A DNA stretch of 64,000 bases from Desulforamulus ferrireducens (lineage in GTDB: Bacteria; Bacillota; Desulfotomaculia; Desulfotomaculales; Desulfotomaculaceae), in assembly GCF_002005145.1 (NCBI RefSeq), contig NZ_CP019698.1:3162001-3226000 (forward strand), in the 5' to 3' direction. This document shows, piece after piece, positions 38,426 to 47,332 of this stretch (its first letter is position 1; every line of letters begins with the position of its first letter). Below the pieces are notes generated by a model, which saw only the letters and a program-made list of their open reading frames with translations, did no database searches and was not told the origin of the DNA. Made by a program: the position numbers and the translations under genes.

Positions 38426-39424
38426 ATGGGAAAATTAGCAGGGTGGTTGATTGTTTTTCTTTTGTTAATAGTTAACCCCACCACCACCGGGTCACAGGCT
38501 GCATCCTTCAACAGCGCTGTCTTCCAGCCAGGCAGTGAACGGTATATAGTTAATCACCAGGAACAAGCAATGGATGCCATTACCTTTATTGAGCAGGGTC
38601 GGGTTTGGGTACCCCTTCGTTACCTGGCCTATGCCTGCGGTATAACCACGGAGGGGATTCTTTGGGACCCGGTCACCCAATCTGCGCGGCTAACCCTGGG
38701 AGATAGGGAGCTCACTTTACAGGTGGGCAGTAAGCAACTGGTTGGTCAGGAAGGGCCCTGGCAGGTTGACACAGCACCGCAAATTATAGGCGACAGAGTT
38801 TACTTGCCCGCCCGCTGGGTGGCTAGCTATTTTGGCTATGGGGTGGATTGGGATGCTGAAAAGAGAGCGGTACTGATCTATGCCTTCCCCGCAGAGAAAC
38901 CTCAACCACCACCGGCGGTTGATATCCTCTTGGTTAATAAACAATTACCCCTCCCCGCAGATTATTCGGTGGGGGAATTGGTTGATTTCCAAGATTTTCG
39001 GTTTGCTGCCCCCGTGCAAGCACCACTGCAAGAATTATTTGCCGCTGCTGCCCGGCAAGGGTTCTCTCTGCGGGTAACCTCCGGTTACAGATCGGCCGCC
39101 GAACAGCAGGCTGTTTTCCAGAATCGGGCCAGTAAACAGGGGTTAAATGTGGCCCGCGCCACCGTTGCCCCGGTGGGACATAGTGAGCACCAAACCGGCC
39201 TGGCCGTTGATATTGCCGGAACTACCCGGGCCTATGACTGGTTGGCAGCAAACAGCTGGCAATACGGGTTCATCCTGCGCTACCCCAAGGGCAAAGAAGC
39301 AATCACCGGCTATGCCTATGAACCCTGGCATTTCCGCTATGTAGGGGTACCCATTGCCTCCTTTATGCATTACAAAGGTATTGCTACACTGGAGGAGTTT
39401 GTTTTTAATTATGCCGGGGGATAG
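38426..39424 (+). CDS. VanY-like D-alanyl-D-alanine carboxypeptidase with copper-amine-oxidase-N-like domain
   Basis: This 332-residue secreted enzyme starts at the ATG at 38426, which follows GGAGGCGGATAGTC. An alternative ATG at 38393 has GGGAG and would add 11 residues. After the signal peptide there are two copper-amine-oxidase-N-like repeats (residues about 30-145; motifs WVPLRYLAYACG and YLPARWVASYFG) that may bind the wall. The C-terminal peptidase M15B domain has SGYRSAAEQQ, the zinc motif GHSEHQTGLAVDIA and EPWHFRYVG. It should trim the last D-Ala of peptidoglycan stem peptides. It lies 30 bases after the NicO gene. Confidence 0.9.
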   Translation: MGKLAGWLIVFLLLIVNPTTTGSQAASFNSAVFQPGSERYIVNHQEQAMDAITFIEQGRVWVPLRYLAYACGITTEGILWDPVTQSARLTLGDRELTLQVGSKQLVGQEGPWQVDTAPQIIGDRVYLPARWVASYFGYGVDWDAEKRAVLIYAFPAEKPQPPPAVDILLVNKQLPLPADYSVGELVDFQDFRFAAPVQAPLQELFAAAARQGFSLRVTSGYRSAAEQQAVFQNRASKQGLNVARATVAPVGHSEHQTGLAVDIAGTTRAYDWLAANSWQYGFILRYPKGKEAITGYAYEPWHFRYVGVPIASFMHYKGIATLEEFVFNYAGG

Positions 39425-39434
39425 GGGGCGTTGT

Positions 39435-39793
39435 ATTGGCCATCGGCCATCAGCCGTCGGCCGTCGGCTTTTTTGGCCTTAGGCCATGGGCTGTAAGTTT
39501 TGGGCTTAATGATTGGCCATTGGCCTTTGGTCGTTAGCCATTGGCTTGGTTGGATTAGTCCTGGTACTCGTAGCACATTTCCCAGGAGAGGAAACTTTAA
39601 AAGAGCCCCCTCTGAGAGGGGTCGGGGTCGTGTCGCGTAGCGACTGGGGGAGTTGCTTTTATGCCAACTCCCTCCGGCGGCTCCGCCGCCACCTCCCTCC
39701 CCGAGGAAGGTCGAAAAAGACCTATGGCCGATGGCTTAAGGCCTAAGGCCAATTCTTTAAAGCCGAGGGCCGATGGCTGATGGCCGATGGCCA
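39435..39793. repeat. Composite repeat block: inverted heptamer arrays around a hairpin element
   Basis: The gap 39425-39841 has no gene. At 39435-39554 there are 7-bp units in CATCGGC orientation (some degenerate). At 39600-39713 there is one complete roughly 105-bp hairpin element (GCCCCCTCTGAGAGGGG to CCTCCCTCC). At 39717-39793 there are units in GCCGATG orientation. The layout copies the block at 20.8-21.2 kb. The convergent VanY-like and prmC genes both end here. Confidence 0.85.
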
Positions 39794-39833
39794 AAAAGGG
39801 AGTGCCGCAAAACCGTAGTTTTGCTACACTCCC
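39793..39833 (-). terminator. Terminator after prmC
   Basis: On the minus strand GGGAGTG...GCAAAAC pairs with GTTTTGC...CACTCCC around loop TACG, followed by TTTTT. It starts 9 bases after the prmC stop. Confidence 0.88.
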
Positions 39834-39841
39834 ATGCTACT

Positions 39842-40702
39842 TTATGCCCTCCGTTTCTGGGCTATCACCAATCGCTCCCGCCCAGCTAAGTCCAGTTTTA
39901 CTTCTGTTTGCCACTGTGCCGTCGGCAGCAGCCTTTGGGCGCCTTCTCCCTGGCCGGGGCCAATTTCCATAAGTAGAAGGCCGCCGGTTTTCAGGAGGCC
40001 GTAGGCCTGGGGAATGAGCAGGCGGTAGAGATCTAAGCCGTCGCAGCCACCGTCTAAAGCCAGGTGCGGTTCGTAATCCTTGACATCGGGCATGAGCCCG
40101 GCTATTTCGCCACTGGGGATATAGGGCAGGTTAGCTGTAATGGCACTTACTTGACCTTGCAGGTCAGGGGAGATGGGCTGTAAGAGATTGCCTTGCAAAA
40201 ACTTGACCCGCTGGTCCACCCGGTGCAGGGTGGCATTTTTTTGGGCAATCTCCAGGGCAGCGGCGGAAAGGTCTATGGCGTAAACCTGCAGCCCTGGTAC
40301 ATAGTGGGCCAGGCTAATGGCAATGGCCCCGCTGCCGGTACCTACATCCACGGCCAGGGGGTGTTCACCCTCGGTTTGGAGAAAAGTCAGGGCTGTTTCT
40401 ACCATTAGTTCGGTATCCGGCCGGGGAATTAAAACCGCCGGTGTCACTAGAAACTCCAGCCCCATAAATTCCTTTGTTCCGGTAAGGTAGGCCACCGGTT
40501 CTCCCCACGCCCGCCGTTCCAGCAGGCTCTTATACTGCCGCTGTTGCTCCTCTGTGAGAATCATGTCTTCCTTTAACAGCAGTGCTGTGCGGTCTAAGCC
40601 TGTCACCTTGGAGAGCAGTATCTGGGCATCAAGGGCGTAGGACGGGGAGTTATGCAGTTTTAGCAGTTCCCTGCCCATGGTAAGGGCTTGGCGTAGGTTC
40701 AT
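39842..40702 (-). CDS. prmC: Release factor glutamine methyltransferase PrmC
   Basis: This 286-residue enzyme methylates the glutamine of the GGQ motif in RF1 and RF2. The N-terminal helical domain binds the release factor. The SAM site VDVGTGSGAIAISLA is near residue 118. The catalytic motif reads NLPY (ANLPYIP near 190) instead of the usual NPPY. The gene follows prfA directly, the normal arrangement. GAGGTGACCCAACA precedes the ATG. Confidence 0.93.
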   Translation of the reverse strand: MNLRQALTMGRELLKLHNSPSYALDAQILLSKVTGLDRTALLLKEDMILTEEQQRQYKSLLERRAWGEPVAYLTGTKEFMGLEFLVTPAVLIPRPDTELMVETALTFLQTEGEHPLAVDVGTGSGAIAISLAHYVPGLQVYAIDLSAAALEIAQKNATLHRVDQRVKFLQGNLLQPISPDLQGQVSAITANLPYIPSGEIAGLMPDVKDYEPHLALDGGCDGLDLYRLLIPQAYGLLKTGGLLLMEIGPGQGEGAQRLLPTAQWQTEVKLDLAGRERLVIAQKRRA

Positions 40703-40739
40703 TGTTGGGTCACCTCGGATTAGCCAACTGTCAATTTGA

Positions 40740-40784
40740 AATAAAACAGCCTTCAGCCTGAGGAAAACCTAAAGCTGAAGGCTG
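40740..40784 (-). terminator. Possible attenuator or terminator between prfA and prmC
   Basis: On the minus strand CAGCCTTCAGC pairs with GCTGAAGGCTG (11 bp, loop of about 16), followed by TTTTATTT. Because prmC is normally co-transcribed with prfA, this could reduce prmC expression. The stem is made of the same heptamer-like units as the dispersed arrays. Confidence 0.6.
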
Positions 40785-40801
40785 ATAACTGAGGGCTGTC
40801 T

Positions 40802-41872
40802 TTACTCTTGCATCGCTTTTAATCTTTCGGCCTGGTCAGTGGTAATAAGGGTTTCGATAATCTCATCTAAATCCCCCTGCAGCACCTGTTCCAGGCGGTG
40901 TACCGTTAAACCGATGCGGTGGTCGGTAATACGGTTTTGGGGGAAGTTGTAGGTACGAATACGCTCGCTGCGGTCACCACTGCCCACCATGGATTTCCTG
41001 GCGCCGGCAATGGCCTTTTGTTGTTCTTCCTGGGCCTTATCCAGCAAACGGGCACGTAAGACACGCATGGCTTTTTCCTTGTTTTTGTGCTGGGATTTTT
41101 CATCCTGGCAGGATACCACTGTACCTGTGGGAATGTGGGTAATGCGCACTGCCGATTGGGTGGTGTTAACGCACTGGCCGCCGGGACCGCTGGCACAAAA
41201 CAGATCAATGCGGATATCGTTAGGGTTGATTTCAATATCCACCTCTTCGGCTTCCGGTAGTACAGCCACGGTGGCTGCAGAGGTGTGAATCCGTCCACCA
41301 CTTTCGGTGGCTGGAACTCGCTGTACCCGGTGCACGCCACTTTCAAATTTTAGGGTACTGTAAGCACCCTTCCCCTCAATAACAAAGGTAATTTCCTTGA
41401 AACCGCCCAAGTCGGTTTCATTGGCATCCATTATCTCGGTACGCCAGCCTTTCTTTTCAGCGTAGCGGGAGTACATTCTAAAAAGATCTCCGGCAAAGAG
41501 GGCTGCTTCCTCACCGCCGGTGCCTCCGCGAATCTCCATAATGACGTTTTTATCGTCATTGGGATCCTTCGGCAGCAGCAGCACTTTTAGCTTCTTTTCC
41601 AACTCTTCGAGCTGGCTTTGTAGTTGCTCTATTTCTAATTCAACCATTTCCCGAAAGTCGGGCTCTAATTTTTCTTCCAACATCAGCTTGTTTTCTTCCA
41701 GCTCGGACTGAGCCTTTTTATATTGGCGGAAAGTTTCCACCACATCACCCAGTTCCGAGTGGCTTTTCACTAATTGCTGCCACTTAGCCCGGTCGGCCAT
41801 TATCTCCGGGTCGCTGATTTGGCTCTCCAGTTGTACATATTTATCTTCCAGTGACTGGAGTTTATCAAACAT
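40802..41872 (-). CDS. prfA: Peptide chain release factor 1
   Basis: This 356-residue factor ends translation at UAA and UAG. The catalytic GGQ lies in SGPGGQCVN, and the codon-recognition PxT-like segment is present in the middle ([14 protein letters not shown]). The C-terminal [19 protein letters not shown] is typical. I start at the ATG at 41872 ([12 protein letters not shown]), preceded by GAGGAAGGTGACATCA. It precedes prmC. Confidence 0.95.
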   Translation of the reverse strand: MFDKLQSLEDKYVQLESQISDPEIMADRAKWQQLVKSHSELGDVVETFRQYKKAQSELEENKLMLEEKLEPDFREMVELEIEQLQSQLEELEKKLKVLLLPKDPNDDKNVIMEIRGGTGGEEAALFAGDLFRMYSRYAEKKGWRTEIMDANETDLGGFKEITFVIEGKGAYSTLKFESGVHRVQRVPATESGGRIHTSAATVAVLPEAEEVDIEINPNDIRIDLFCASGPGGQCVNTTQSAVRITHIPTGTVVSCQDEKSQHKNKEKAMRVLRARLLDKAQEEQQKAIAGARKSMVGSGDRSERIRTYNFPQNRITDHRIGLTVHRLEQVLQGDLDEIIETLITTDQAERLKAMQE

Positions 41873-41958
41873 TGATGTCACCTTCCTCACAAACTGCACG
41901 AGACGACTTGCTGGCTGGATAAGGAAAAAGCAGAGCCACCGCTCTGCTAACTAAGCTA

Positions 41959-42156
41959 TTACAAGCCGTATTTCTTACGGAATTTCTCGGCCCGGCCACC
42001 AACTTCGATCTGACGCTGAGCACCTGTGTAGAAGGGATGGCAGTTAGAGCAAATTTCAACTCTAATTTCCTTCTTGGTGGAACCAGTTTTAAAAGTGTTA
42101 CCACATACACACCTAACTTCAACCTCGTTGTATTTGGGATGAATCTTCTCTTTCAC
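41959..42156 (-). CDS. rpmE: 50S ribosomal protein L31
   Basis: This 65-residue protein of the large ribosomal subunit is the zinc-binding form: Cys16, Cys18, Cys36 and Cys39 (RCVCGN and CSNCH) are all present. It starts with GTG at 42156 behind AAGGTGAGTTT. In Bacillus rpmE also follows rho, though here the LysM-M23 gene and a 1.2-kb unexplained region lie between. A good promoter is visible about 75 bases upstream. Confidence 0.95.
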   Translation of the reverse strand: MKEKIHPKYNEVEVRCVCGNTFKTGSTKKEIRVEICSNCHPFYTGAQRQIEVGGRAEKFRKKYGL

Positions 42157-42230
42157 AAACTCACCTTCTTTCTCAACCTGTTACAAATACAATGCCAGGG
42201 GCATCGGATTTCCGGAAAACACACGTGGAT

Positions 42231-42260
42231 ATTATAGCACAGTGGCAGGGAAAGTTGCAA
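42231..42260 (-). promoter_or_regulatory. Promoter of rpmE
   Basis: On the minus strand TTGCAA (42260-42255), an 18-base spacer and TATAAT (42236-42231) form a good housekeeping promoter. Transcription would start near 42224, leaving a leader of about 68 nucleotides. The leader contains GATGCCCCTGGCATT, a small hairpin that could serve ribosomal-protein feedback control; that role is inference. Confidence 0.65.
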
Positions 42261-42274
42261 GAAGTTAAAAATAA

Positions 42275-42310
42275 TTGGCCATAAGCCTTAGGCCTTAAGC
42301 TATAGGCTTA
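42275..42310. repeat. Degenerate heptamer array
   Basis: Units GGCCATA, AGCCTTA, GGCCTTA, AGCTATA and GGCTTAA repeat with a 7-base period. They are related to, but more diverged than, the CATCGGC arrays. Confidence 0.5.
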
Positions 42311-42625
42311 ATTTTTGTTTTTATTCTTTGTTTTCTATAAAAAACTTAGAAGTCACCCAAAAAGCTTACTGAAAGACAAAAAATTTTTAAAAATATTATT
42401 TCCATAAAAAGGAAATATTAGTCTGGTGTCGTATATAGATCTCGAGTACCAAAAATTGGTACTGCGTCCCTGCTTGATTGGGTTCTGCGGTATGCGGGGA
42501 AGAGGCATGCCTCCGCCGGGAGAAATGCTCCACTGATAGGCCCAACATTTACCTTGGCAGGGCTAAGGACAACTAAATATTGTTGGTCCTTTGACAGTAC
42601 CTGCTTGTTGAGGGAGGCGATTTGG

Positions 42626-42961
42626 ATGTGTACCATGAAACATTCACCTGAGATGCTCAGGACTTTGATAAACTGGCCAGCAGGCTCGCCTAGCAGACTG
42701 TTCAAGGAAGAGGAGGTGCAACCACCACCGCAAAATGTCGGTAGACCAAGGACAAGGAAGGTCTCCGCACGGGTTGGTGGGGCGGCGATATCGCAGTTTG
42801 GCCCAGGTGATTATTTAGTACCACCGGGAGGGCCGGTGCAAAACTCCGCTCCCTCCCTGTCAGGGGACCCAGGAATTCCCAGGCCACCAACCAGGGAAGA
42901 ACTGATAAAACTTTTGAAAGGATGTGATGTCTTAGGTGGTAAGGTAAACCACCGCTCTTGA
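42626..42961 (+). CDS. Hypothetical Pro-rich small protein (doubtful)
   Basis: A 111-residue frame opens at ATG 42626 with a good GGGAGG eight bases upstream. The product is Pro-, Arg- and Gly-rich (PPPQNVGRPRTRK, GDYLVPPGGPVQ) with a C-terminal helix-like TREELIKLLKGCD. No family is recognised. It is the only likely coding frame in the 1.2 kb between rpmE and the LysM-M23 gene, and it is on the strand opposite to its neighbours. The frame can be extended 5' to 42554, but without a ribosome-binding site. A minus-strand frame overlaps it (42418-42705) and is less well supported. It may be spurious. Confidence 0.35.
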   Translation: MCTMKHSPEMLRTLINWPAGSPSRLFKEEEVQPPPQNVGRPRTRKVSARVGGAAISQFGPGDYLVPPGGPVQNSAPSLSGDPGIPRPPTREELIKLLKGCDVLGGKVNHRS

Positions 42962-43117
42962 GATGAGTTTTACTAAATTACCTAATCCTTTCTAAATCTT
43001 TCTCCATCATTTCCTAAATCATTCTCTAAATCATTTTAAAATAACTTCTTGATCCTGCATAACCCAAGTAGCCAAGTCACGGGAATTGCAGAAGGTATTT
43101 TGATAAATCTATTTTTA

Positions 43118-43325
43118 GACGTCATGTCCCGTTGAACATAAGGCCGGGTGCCTTTCCCTACGGTAACGAAAGTCGCTTATGAAAAGGCCACTTTTCCGGA
43201 GAGTGGTCTTAGGGGCGAGTGTAGCAAAGCGTTGGCGATATTGGTGTGGGAATTGGGACGGCGTTACGGATAACTGAATAAACCCATGAAAGTACCCCAT
43301 CTGTTGGCAGATGGGGATTTTTTTT
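43118..43325 (+). ncRNA. Candidate structured RNA of about 208 nt (unidentified)
   Basis: The stretch has a possible promoter (TTGCAG at 43086-43091, 18 bases, TATTTT at 43110-43115) and ends in a strong intrinsic terminator. Inside it, AAGGCCACT pairs with AGTGGTCTT around CCGG, CATAAG pairs with CTTATG, CTTTC pairs with GAAAG, GTAACG pairs with CGTTAC, and GTCCC near the 5' end pairs with GGGAC near the 3' end. No frame is open across it. It does not match 6S, SRP, RNase P, tmRNA or common riboswitch cores that I know. A relic of the right end of an IS200/IS605 element with its TnpB guide RNA is an alternative. Confidence 0.35.
43295..43325 (+). terminator. Strong plus-strand terminator
   Basis: CCCCATCT/AGATGGGG forms an 8-bp stem with loop GTTGGC, then A and eight Ts. 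No annotated plus-strand gene ends here, which implies an unrecognised plus-strand transcript. Confidence 0.8.
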
Positions 43326-43362
43326 GCTTCCACCTTAGTCCTTAAGGACTTGGGGTGGAAGC
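43326..43362. terminator. Second hairpin, adjacent to the plus-strand terminator
   Basis: GCTTCCACC and GGTGGAAGC pair (9 bp), and after a short internal mismatch AGTCCTT pairs with AAGGACT. The plus side continues CAAGTTTTTT. It could also mark the end of the minus-strand LysM-M23 transcript, although that side lacks a T-run. Confidence 0.55.
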
Positions 43363-43390
43363 CAAGTTTTTTAACAGTCTGGTACCGGTG

Positions 43391-44329
43391 TTAGGCAAAT
43401 AGCCTCTCCTTTAAAAAGAGCAGGGGATCCACAGGCACACCTTGGCGGAGTACCTCCATGTGCAAGTGGGGCCCGGAGGAGCGGCCGGTGCTGCCCACCA
43501 GGGCAATGGCTTGATTTCTCGCTACCTGTTGGCCTTCTTGTACCAGTAGTTTGGAGCAATGGGCATAGAGGGAACGCAGACCGTTACCATGGTCGATAAT
43601 TACTGTCAGGCCATAGGTACCCCGGGGAGCGGCCCAAACTACTCGACCTGCTGCCGGCGCCTTAATGGTGGTGCCGGAAACAGCACCAATGTCGATACCT
43701 TCATGGGGCCGGTCTTCCCTAATGCCAAAATGAGAAGTTATTTCTCCGACCACAGGCCAAGCCCAACCACCAATTTGGATTTTTCCCGCCTTTAAGGTGG
43801 GTACGCTTTCCCTTTGACTGTCAGCGGGAATTTGCAGAGTTTGTCCCACTCTAATAAGGTGGGGGTTGTCCAGCTGATTAGCCGCCATTAATCGGTCAAC
43901 GCTAACCCCGTATTGACCTGCAATATGGGATAGGGTTTCCCCCTCAGCCACCCGATGCTGCTGTATATCGATTCCTGGCAGAATTAAGGTGGTTCCCGTT
44001 ACCAGAATATCGTCTAACTTTTTATTATTGGCTTGGGCCAGCCTGTCCATGGTAATACCGGTGCGTTGGGCAATACTCCAAAGGGTATCCCCTTCCCGAA
44101 CCTGGTACATCATTTCTACCCTTTCCACTTGAGCGGTCTTAGGAGAGGCAGTAACGGACTTCTCCTGGACCACTTCCACTGGCACTTCTTGGGCCAGAGG
44201 CGGGGTATAATCCCCTTCACACATGGACTCCTCCAAACTTGCATTGGCGGGAATAACGCCCAGGACACTTCCGGCCACCAGCACGGCGGTAATCACCGCC
44301 AACCAGCGCTTTTTATTTATAGTTAACAT
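43391..44329 (-). CDS. Secreted M23 peptidase with two LysM domains
   Basis: This 312-residue cell-wall hydrolase has an N-terminal membrane/signal segment (KRWLAVITAVLVAGSVLGVI), two LysM repeats (YQVREGDTLWSIAQRTG and HRVAEGETLSHIAGQYG) that bind peptidoglycan glycan, and a C-terminal LytM domain. Unlike the SpoIIQ-like protein in this window, its zinc residues are intact: HEGID and HLHME, plus the YAHC histidine. The ATG at 44329 has GAGGTGA upstream; the GTG at 44341 lies in that site. A 7-bp GGTGTGC hairpin lies in the gap to rho. Confidence 0.92.
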   Translation of the reverse strand: MLTINKKRWLAVITAVLVAGSVLGVIPANASLEESMCEGDYTPPLAQEVPVEVVQEKSVTASPKTAQVERVEMMYQVREGDTLWSIAQRTGITMDRLAQANNKKLDDILVTGTTLILPGIDIQQHRVAEGETLSHIAGQYGVSVDRLMAANQLDNPHLIRVGQTLQIPADSQRESVPTLKAGKIQIGGWAWPVVGEITSHFGIREDRPHEGIDIGAVSGTTIKAPAAGRVVWAAPRGTYGLTVIIDHGNGLRSLYAHCSKLLVQEGQQVARNQAIALVGSTGRSSGPHLHMEVLRQGVPVDPLLFLKERLFA

Positions 44330-44477
44330 AAGAAAAATCACCTCGGATGGTACTAAGTGTGTTGGTGTGCATTAGGCACACCATTAATAGTATATCCAGG
44401 GTGATTATGGAATATGCATAGTTTTTTGACCTATCTTTACTGCCCTGGGAATTTTCTCAGATTCTAAGGGCAGTAGG

Positions 44478-45845
44478 CTAGTTCCCCTCCCCCGTCCTCC
44501 GCCTATAAGACCGCTTCTGGGGTTGCTCAGGGGGTGCCACCGGTTCACTTAGTTCACTGGTGTTTGCCAGTTCCTTGGGTTTAAAGTCTCCCAGCAGTTC
44601 TTCATTACTTTTGGTATTTTTCATGCGTTCCAACAGGTTGTCCAGGGCTTCCAGAGCACTCATACCAGCAATGGCTTTGCGGAGGTTCCAAACATAGTCT
44701 AACTCTTCCTTAGATAACAACAGGTCCTCCCGCCTGGTGCCGGAGCGTTGGATATCAATGGCCGGAAATAGTCTGCGATCCGCCAGTTTGCGATCTAAGA
44801 TTAGTTCCATATTACCTGTGCCTTTAAATTCTTCAAAAATCACATCATCCATACGACTGCCGGTCTCAATTAAAGCGGTGGCTAGGATGGTTAAGCTGCC
44901 ACCTTCCTCCATATTCCTGGCCGCCCCGAAGAAGCGTTTTGGTTTATGCAGTGCGGCAGGATCCACACCACCGGACAGGGTGCGTCCACTGGGGGGAATG
45001 ACCAGGTTATGTGCCCGGGCAAGCCTGGTAATACTATCCAGCAAAATCACCACATCGCGCCCACTTTCCACCAGACGTTTAGCCCGCTCCAGTACCATAT
45101 CCGAAGCTTTTACATGATTTTCCGGCGGCTCATCAAAGGTCGAGCTAACTACCTCTGCCTTGACGGAGCGCTCGATATCAGTAACTTCTTCCGGTCGTTC
45201 ATCAATTAACAGGATAAACAGTTCTATTTCCGGATGGTTGGCTGTTATGCTGTTAGCAATTTCTTTAATGAGAATGGTTTTACCAGCTTTGGGAGGGGCA
45301 ACGATTAATCCTCTTTGTCCTTTGCCAAGGGGGGCAATGAGATCAATGATACGGGTTGAGACTCGGTTAGCTGCGGTTTGCAGCTTGATGCGTTCATTGG
45401 GGTAAAGGGGGGTTAGACCAGCGAAGTGCATACGTTCTGCGGCTAGTTCGGGGTTGCCGCCGTTTACCTGTTCTACCCTTAATAGTCCGTAATATCTTTC
45501 GTTATCCTTGGGTTTTCTTACCTGACCGTAGACCAGATCGCCTGTTCTTAGGTCGAAACGACGAATTTGTGAATTTGATACATAGATATCGTCATTACTG
45601 GGAACATAGGTCGAGGGTCTGAGGAAGCCATAGCCGTCGGGTAATATTTCCAGTACCCCGCCGGCGTAGGAAACACCGCTTTGCTTGGATTGTAGCTTTG
45701 ATATTTCAAAAATTAGCTCTTTTTTTCGCAATTTATAATAGCCGGGAATCTCTAGCTCGCGAGCTATGGTATACAACTCCCGCATGGTTTTAGCTTCTAA
45801 TTCAGCCTGTGTATTAGCAGCCTTATCAACTTCCGACAAGTACAT
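44478..45845 (-). CDS. rho: Transcription termination factor Rho
   Basis: This 455-residue hexameric RNA helicase ends transcription at Rho-dependent sites. The N-terminal Rho_N helical region ([22 protein letters not shown]), RNA-binding cold-shock fold ([20 protein letters not shown]), Walker A APPKAGKT, Walker B region [12 protein letters not shown] and the secondary RNA-binding GKGQRG loop are present. The ATG at 45845 is very close to its GGTGG; a TTG two codons later has better spacing and may be the real start. Confidence 0.95.
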   Translation of the reverse strand: MYLSEVDKAANTQAELEAKTMRELYTIARELEIPGYYKLRKKELIFEISKLQSKQSGVSYAGGVLEILPDGYGFLRPSTYVPSNDDIYVSNSQIRRFDLRTGDLVYGQVRKPKDNERYYGLLRVEQVNGGNPELAAERMHFAGLTPLYPNERIKLQTAANRVSTRIIDLIAPLGKGQRGLIVAPPKAGKTILIKEIANSITANHPEIELFILLIDERPEEVTDIERSVKAEVVSSTFDEPPENHVKASDMVLERAKRLVESGRDVVILLDSITRLARAHNLVIPPSGRTLSGGVDPAALHKPKRFFGAARNMEEGGSLTILATALIETGSRMDDVIFEEFKGTGNMELILDRKLADRRLFPAIDIQRSGTRREDLLLSKEELDYVWNLRKAIAGMSALEALDNLLERMKNTKSNEELLGDFKPKELANTSELSEPVAPPEQPQKRSYRRRTGEGN

Positions 45846-45898
45846 TCCACCTTCTTAGTTTTCAACTATTAACCTATCATCATATATAACCTGGGATA

Positions 45899-46399
45899 TC
45901 AGGTTTTATTCAGCATCTTGCTGTTTAGTTTTTTTGCCCGTGCTCTTTGGCGGGCTTCAAGAATCTTCATAGCTACAAAGTAGGCCAGAATACTGGCAAG
46001 GATGGCATTGACAACGCAGCCCACCAGGAAGGGTAAGCCAAGGGCCTTGATTTTTAGCAGGGCTTTGGTTAAAAAAGGGATGCCATGGGCAATTTCTGTG
46101 GTAATGGGAGAGGGAGCATTACCTACCAACATTTTTCCCACAAAGATATTCAGTGTGAAAAAAAGCGGCACCACAGGTTTGAATAGGATCACTGTTAGGG
46201 TTGCAGCCACAGCGTGTACCCGAATAAGCTTGGCCACAATGAAGGAGATGGGAATACTGACAAAGGGAACAGGTAAAAAATCAAAGGCAACACCTAGGGC
46301 AATCCCCTGGGCGACTTTTTTTGGAGACTCGGGAAGATTTAGAAGTTTGTGGTAAGCTTCCTTGCACTTACCCAGTAACGAATTAATGATATTGGCCAC
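45899..46399 (-). CDS. DUF2062-family membrane protein
   Basis: The 166-residue product starts at the GTG at 46399 (behind GGGGTGGATCTC); an ATG at 46429 lacks a ribosome-binding site. Three to four hydrophobic segments and the GIALGVAFDFLPVPFVSIPISFIVAKL region are the DUF2062 pattern. The C-terminus is basic (RQRARAKKLNSK). The family function is unknown; some members are fused to glycosyltransferases. It lies between fsa and rho. Confidence 0.75.
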   Translation of the reverse strand: MANIINSLLGKCKEAYHKLLNLPESPKKVAQGIALGVAFDFLPVPFVSIPISFIVAKLIRVHAVAATLTVILFKPVVPLFFTLNIFVGKMLVGNAPSPITTEIAHGIPFLTKALLKIKALGLPFLVGCVVNAILASILAYFVAMKILEARQRARAKKLNSKMLNKT

Positions 46400-46483
46400 C
46401 TCGAGATCCACCCCGTTTGTAAGCGACATTATTCAGCAAACTCTAGTATACCCCGAAGCTGAGATTATGTCTAGAGGGGAGGT

Positions 46484-46638
46484 AGCCATCGGCTATCGGC
46501 CATCAGCCTGTTTAGTGATAGCCTATGGGTGATCTCTATAAAGGCAAACTTTACTCTAAGGCGTAGTTTTCTTTTATAGGTTAAACCATAGGTTATCAAA
46601 ATAAAAGCCGATGGCTGATGGCTGACGGCCGATTGCCA
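46484..46638. repeat. Heptamer-array palindrome between fsa and the DUF2062 gene
   Basis: CATCGGC-type units at 46484-46512 and GCCGATG-type units at 46602-46638 are inverted. The inner part is also self-complementary: GATAGCCTATGG pairs with CCATAGGTTATC and CTATAAA with TTTATAG. The whole 155 bases could fold into one long hairpin. Confidence 0.75.
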
Positions 46639-46642
46639 AACC

Positions 46643-47293
46643 TTAAGCCTGACCCGTTAGCTTAGCCCAGTCCGCTAGAAATGCTTCTATCCCTTTATCT
46701 GTCAGGGGGTGTTTAGTCATTTGTAGGAGGACTTTGTAAGGGACGGTGGCAATGTGAGCACCGGCCTTAGCTGATTGCAAGACATGGAGGGGATGGCGAA
46801 TACTAGCGGATATGATTTTGGTATCTATGTCATAGTTAGCAAAGATTTCGGCAACTTCAAAGATCAAACCAATGCCATCGTGGCCAATATCATCCAAACG
46901 TCCCACAAAGGGGCTGACGTAGGTAGCACCGGCCCGAGCTGCCAGCAGAGCCTGGTTCGCCGAGAAGATTAATGTAACATTGGTTTTAATGCCCCTTTGG
47001 GCGCAGGCCTTGGTGGCCTTTAGTCCCTCGGCAGTCATCGGTATTTTAATAACAATATTGGGATGGATGGCGGCCAGTTCCTCAGCTTCTTTGAGCATTC
47101 CTTCGGCATCCAAGCTGATGACTTCAGCGCTGATGGGACCATCTACAATGGATGTAATTTCTTTAACCACTTCGGCAAAATCCCGGCCTTCTTTAGCAAT
47201 GAGGGACGGGTTGGTGGTAACCCCGGATATGACACCCAGGGAGTTAGCAGCACGAATTTCATCTACATTGGCAGTGTCGAGGAAAAGCAGCAT
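46643..47293 (-). CDS. Transaldolase (fructose-6-phosphate aldolase-like, TalC type)
   Basis: This 216-residue small transaldolase of the pentose phosphate pathway has the Schiff-base lysine in [13 protein letters not shown] near residue 84. The N-terminal [11 protein letters not shown] and C-terminal [29 protein letters not shown] are typical of the FSA/TalC subfamily, whose members can act either as transaldolase or fructose-6-phosphate aldolase. It follows fba, the Bacillus fbaA-ywjH order. AAGGAGGTACTGCC precedes the ATG. Confidence 0.92.
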   Translation of the reverse strand: MLLFLDTANVDEIRAANSLGVISGVTTNPSLIAKEGRDFAEVVKEITSIVDGPISAEVISLDAEGMLKEAEELAAIHPNIVIKIPMTAEGLKATKACAQRGIKTNVTLIFSANQALLAARAGATYVSPFVGRLDDIGHDGIGLIFEVAEIFANYDIDTKIISASIRHPLHVLQSAKAGAHIATVPYKVLLQMTKHPLTDKGIEAFLADWAKLTGQA

Positions 47294-47332
47294 GGCAGTA
47301 CCTCCTTGTGTTTGGTTTGTTTAAGTGTTAAT

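Noticed and set aside
42418-42890. Minus-strand frames in the rpmE upstream region
   Set aside because: No ribosome-binding site, and they overlap a better supported plus-strand frame; I cannot exclude them fully.
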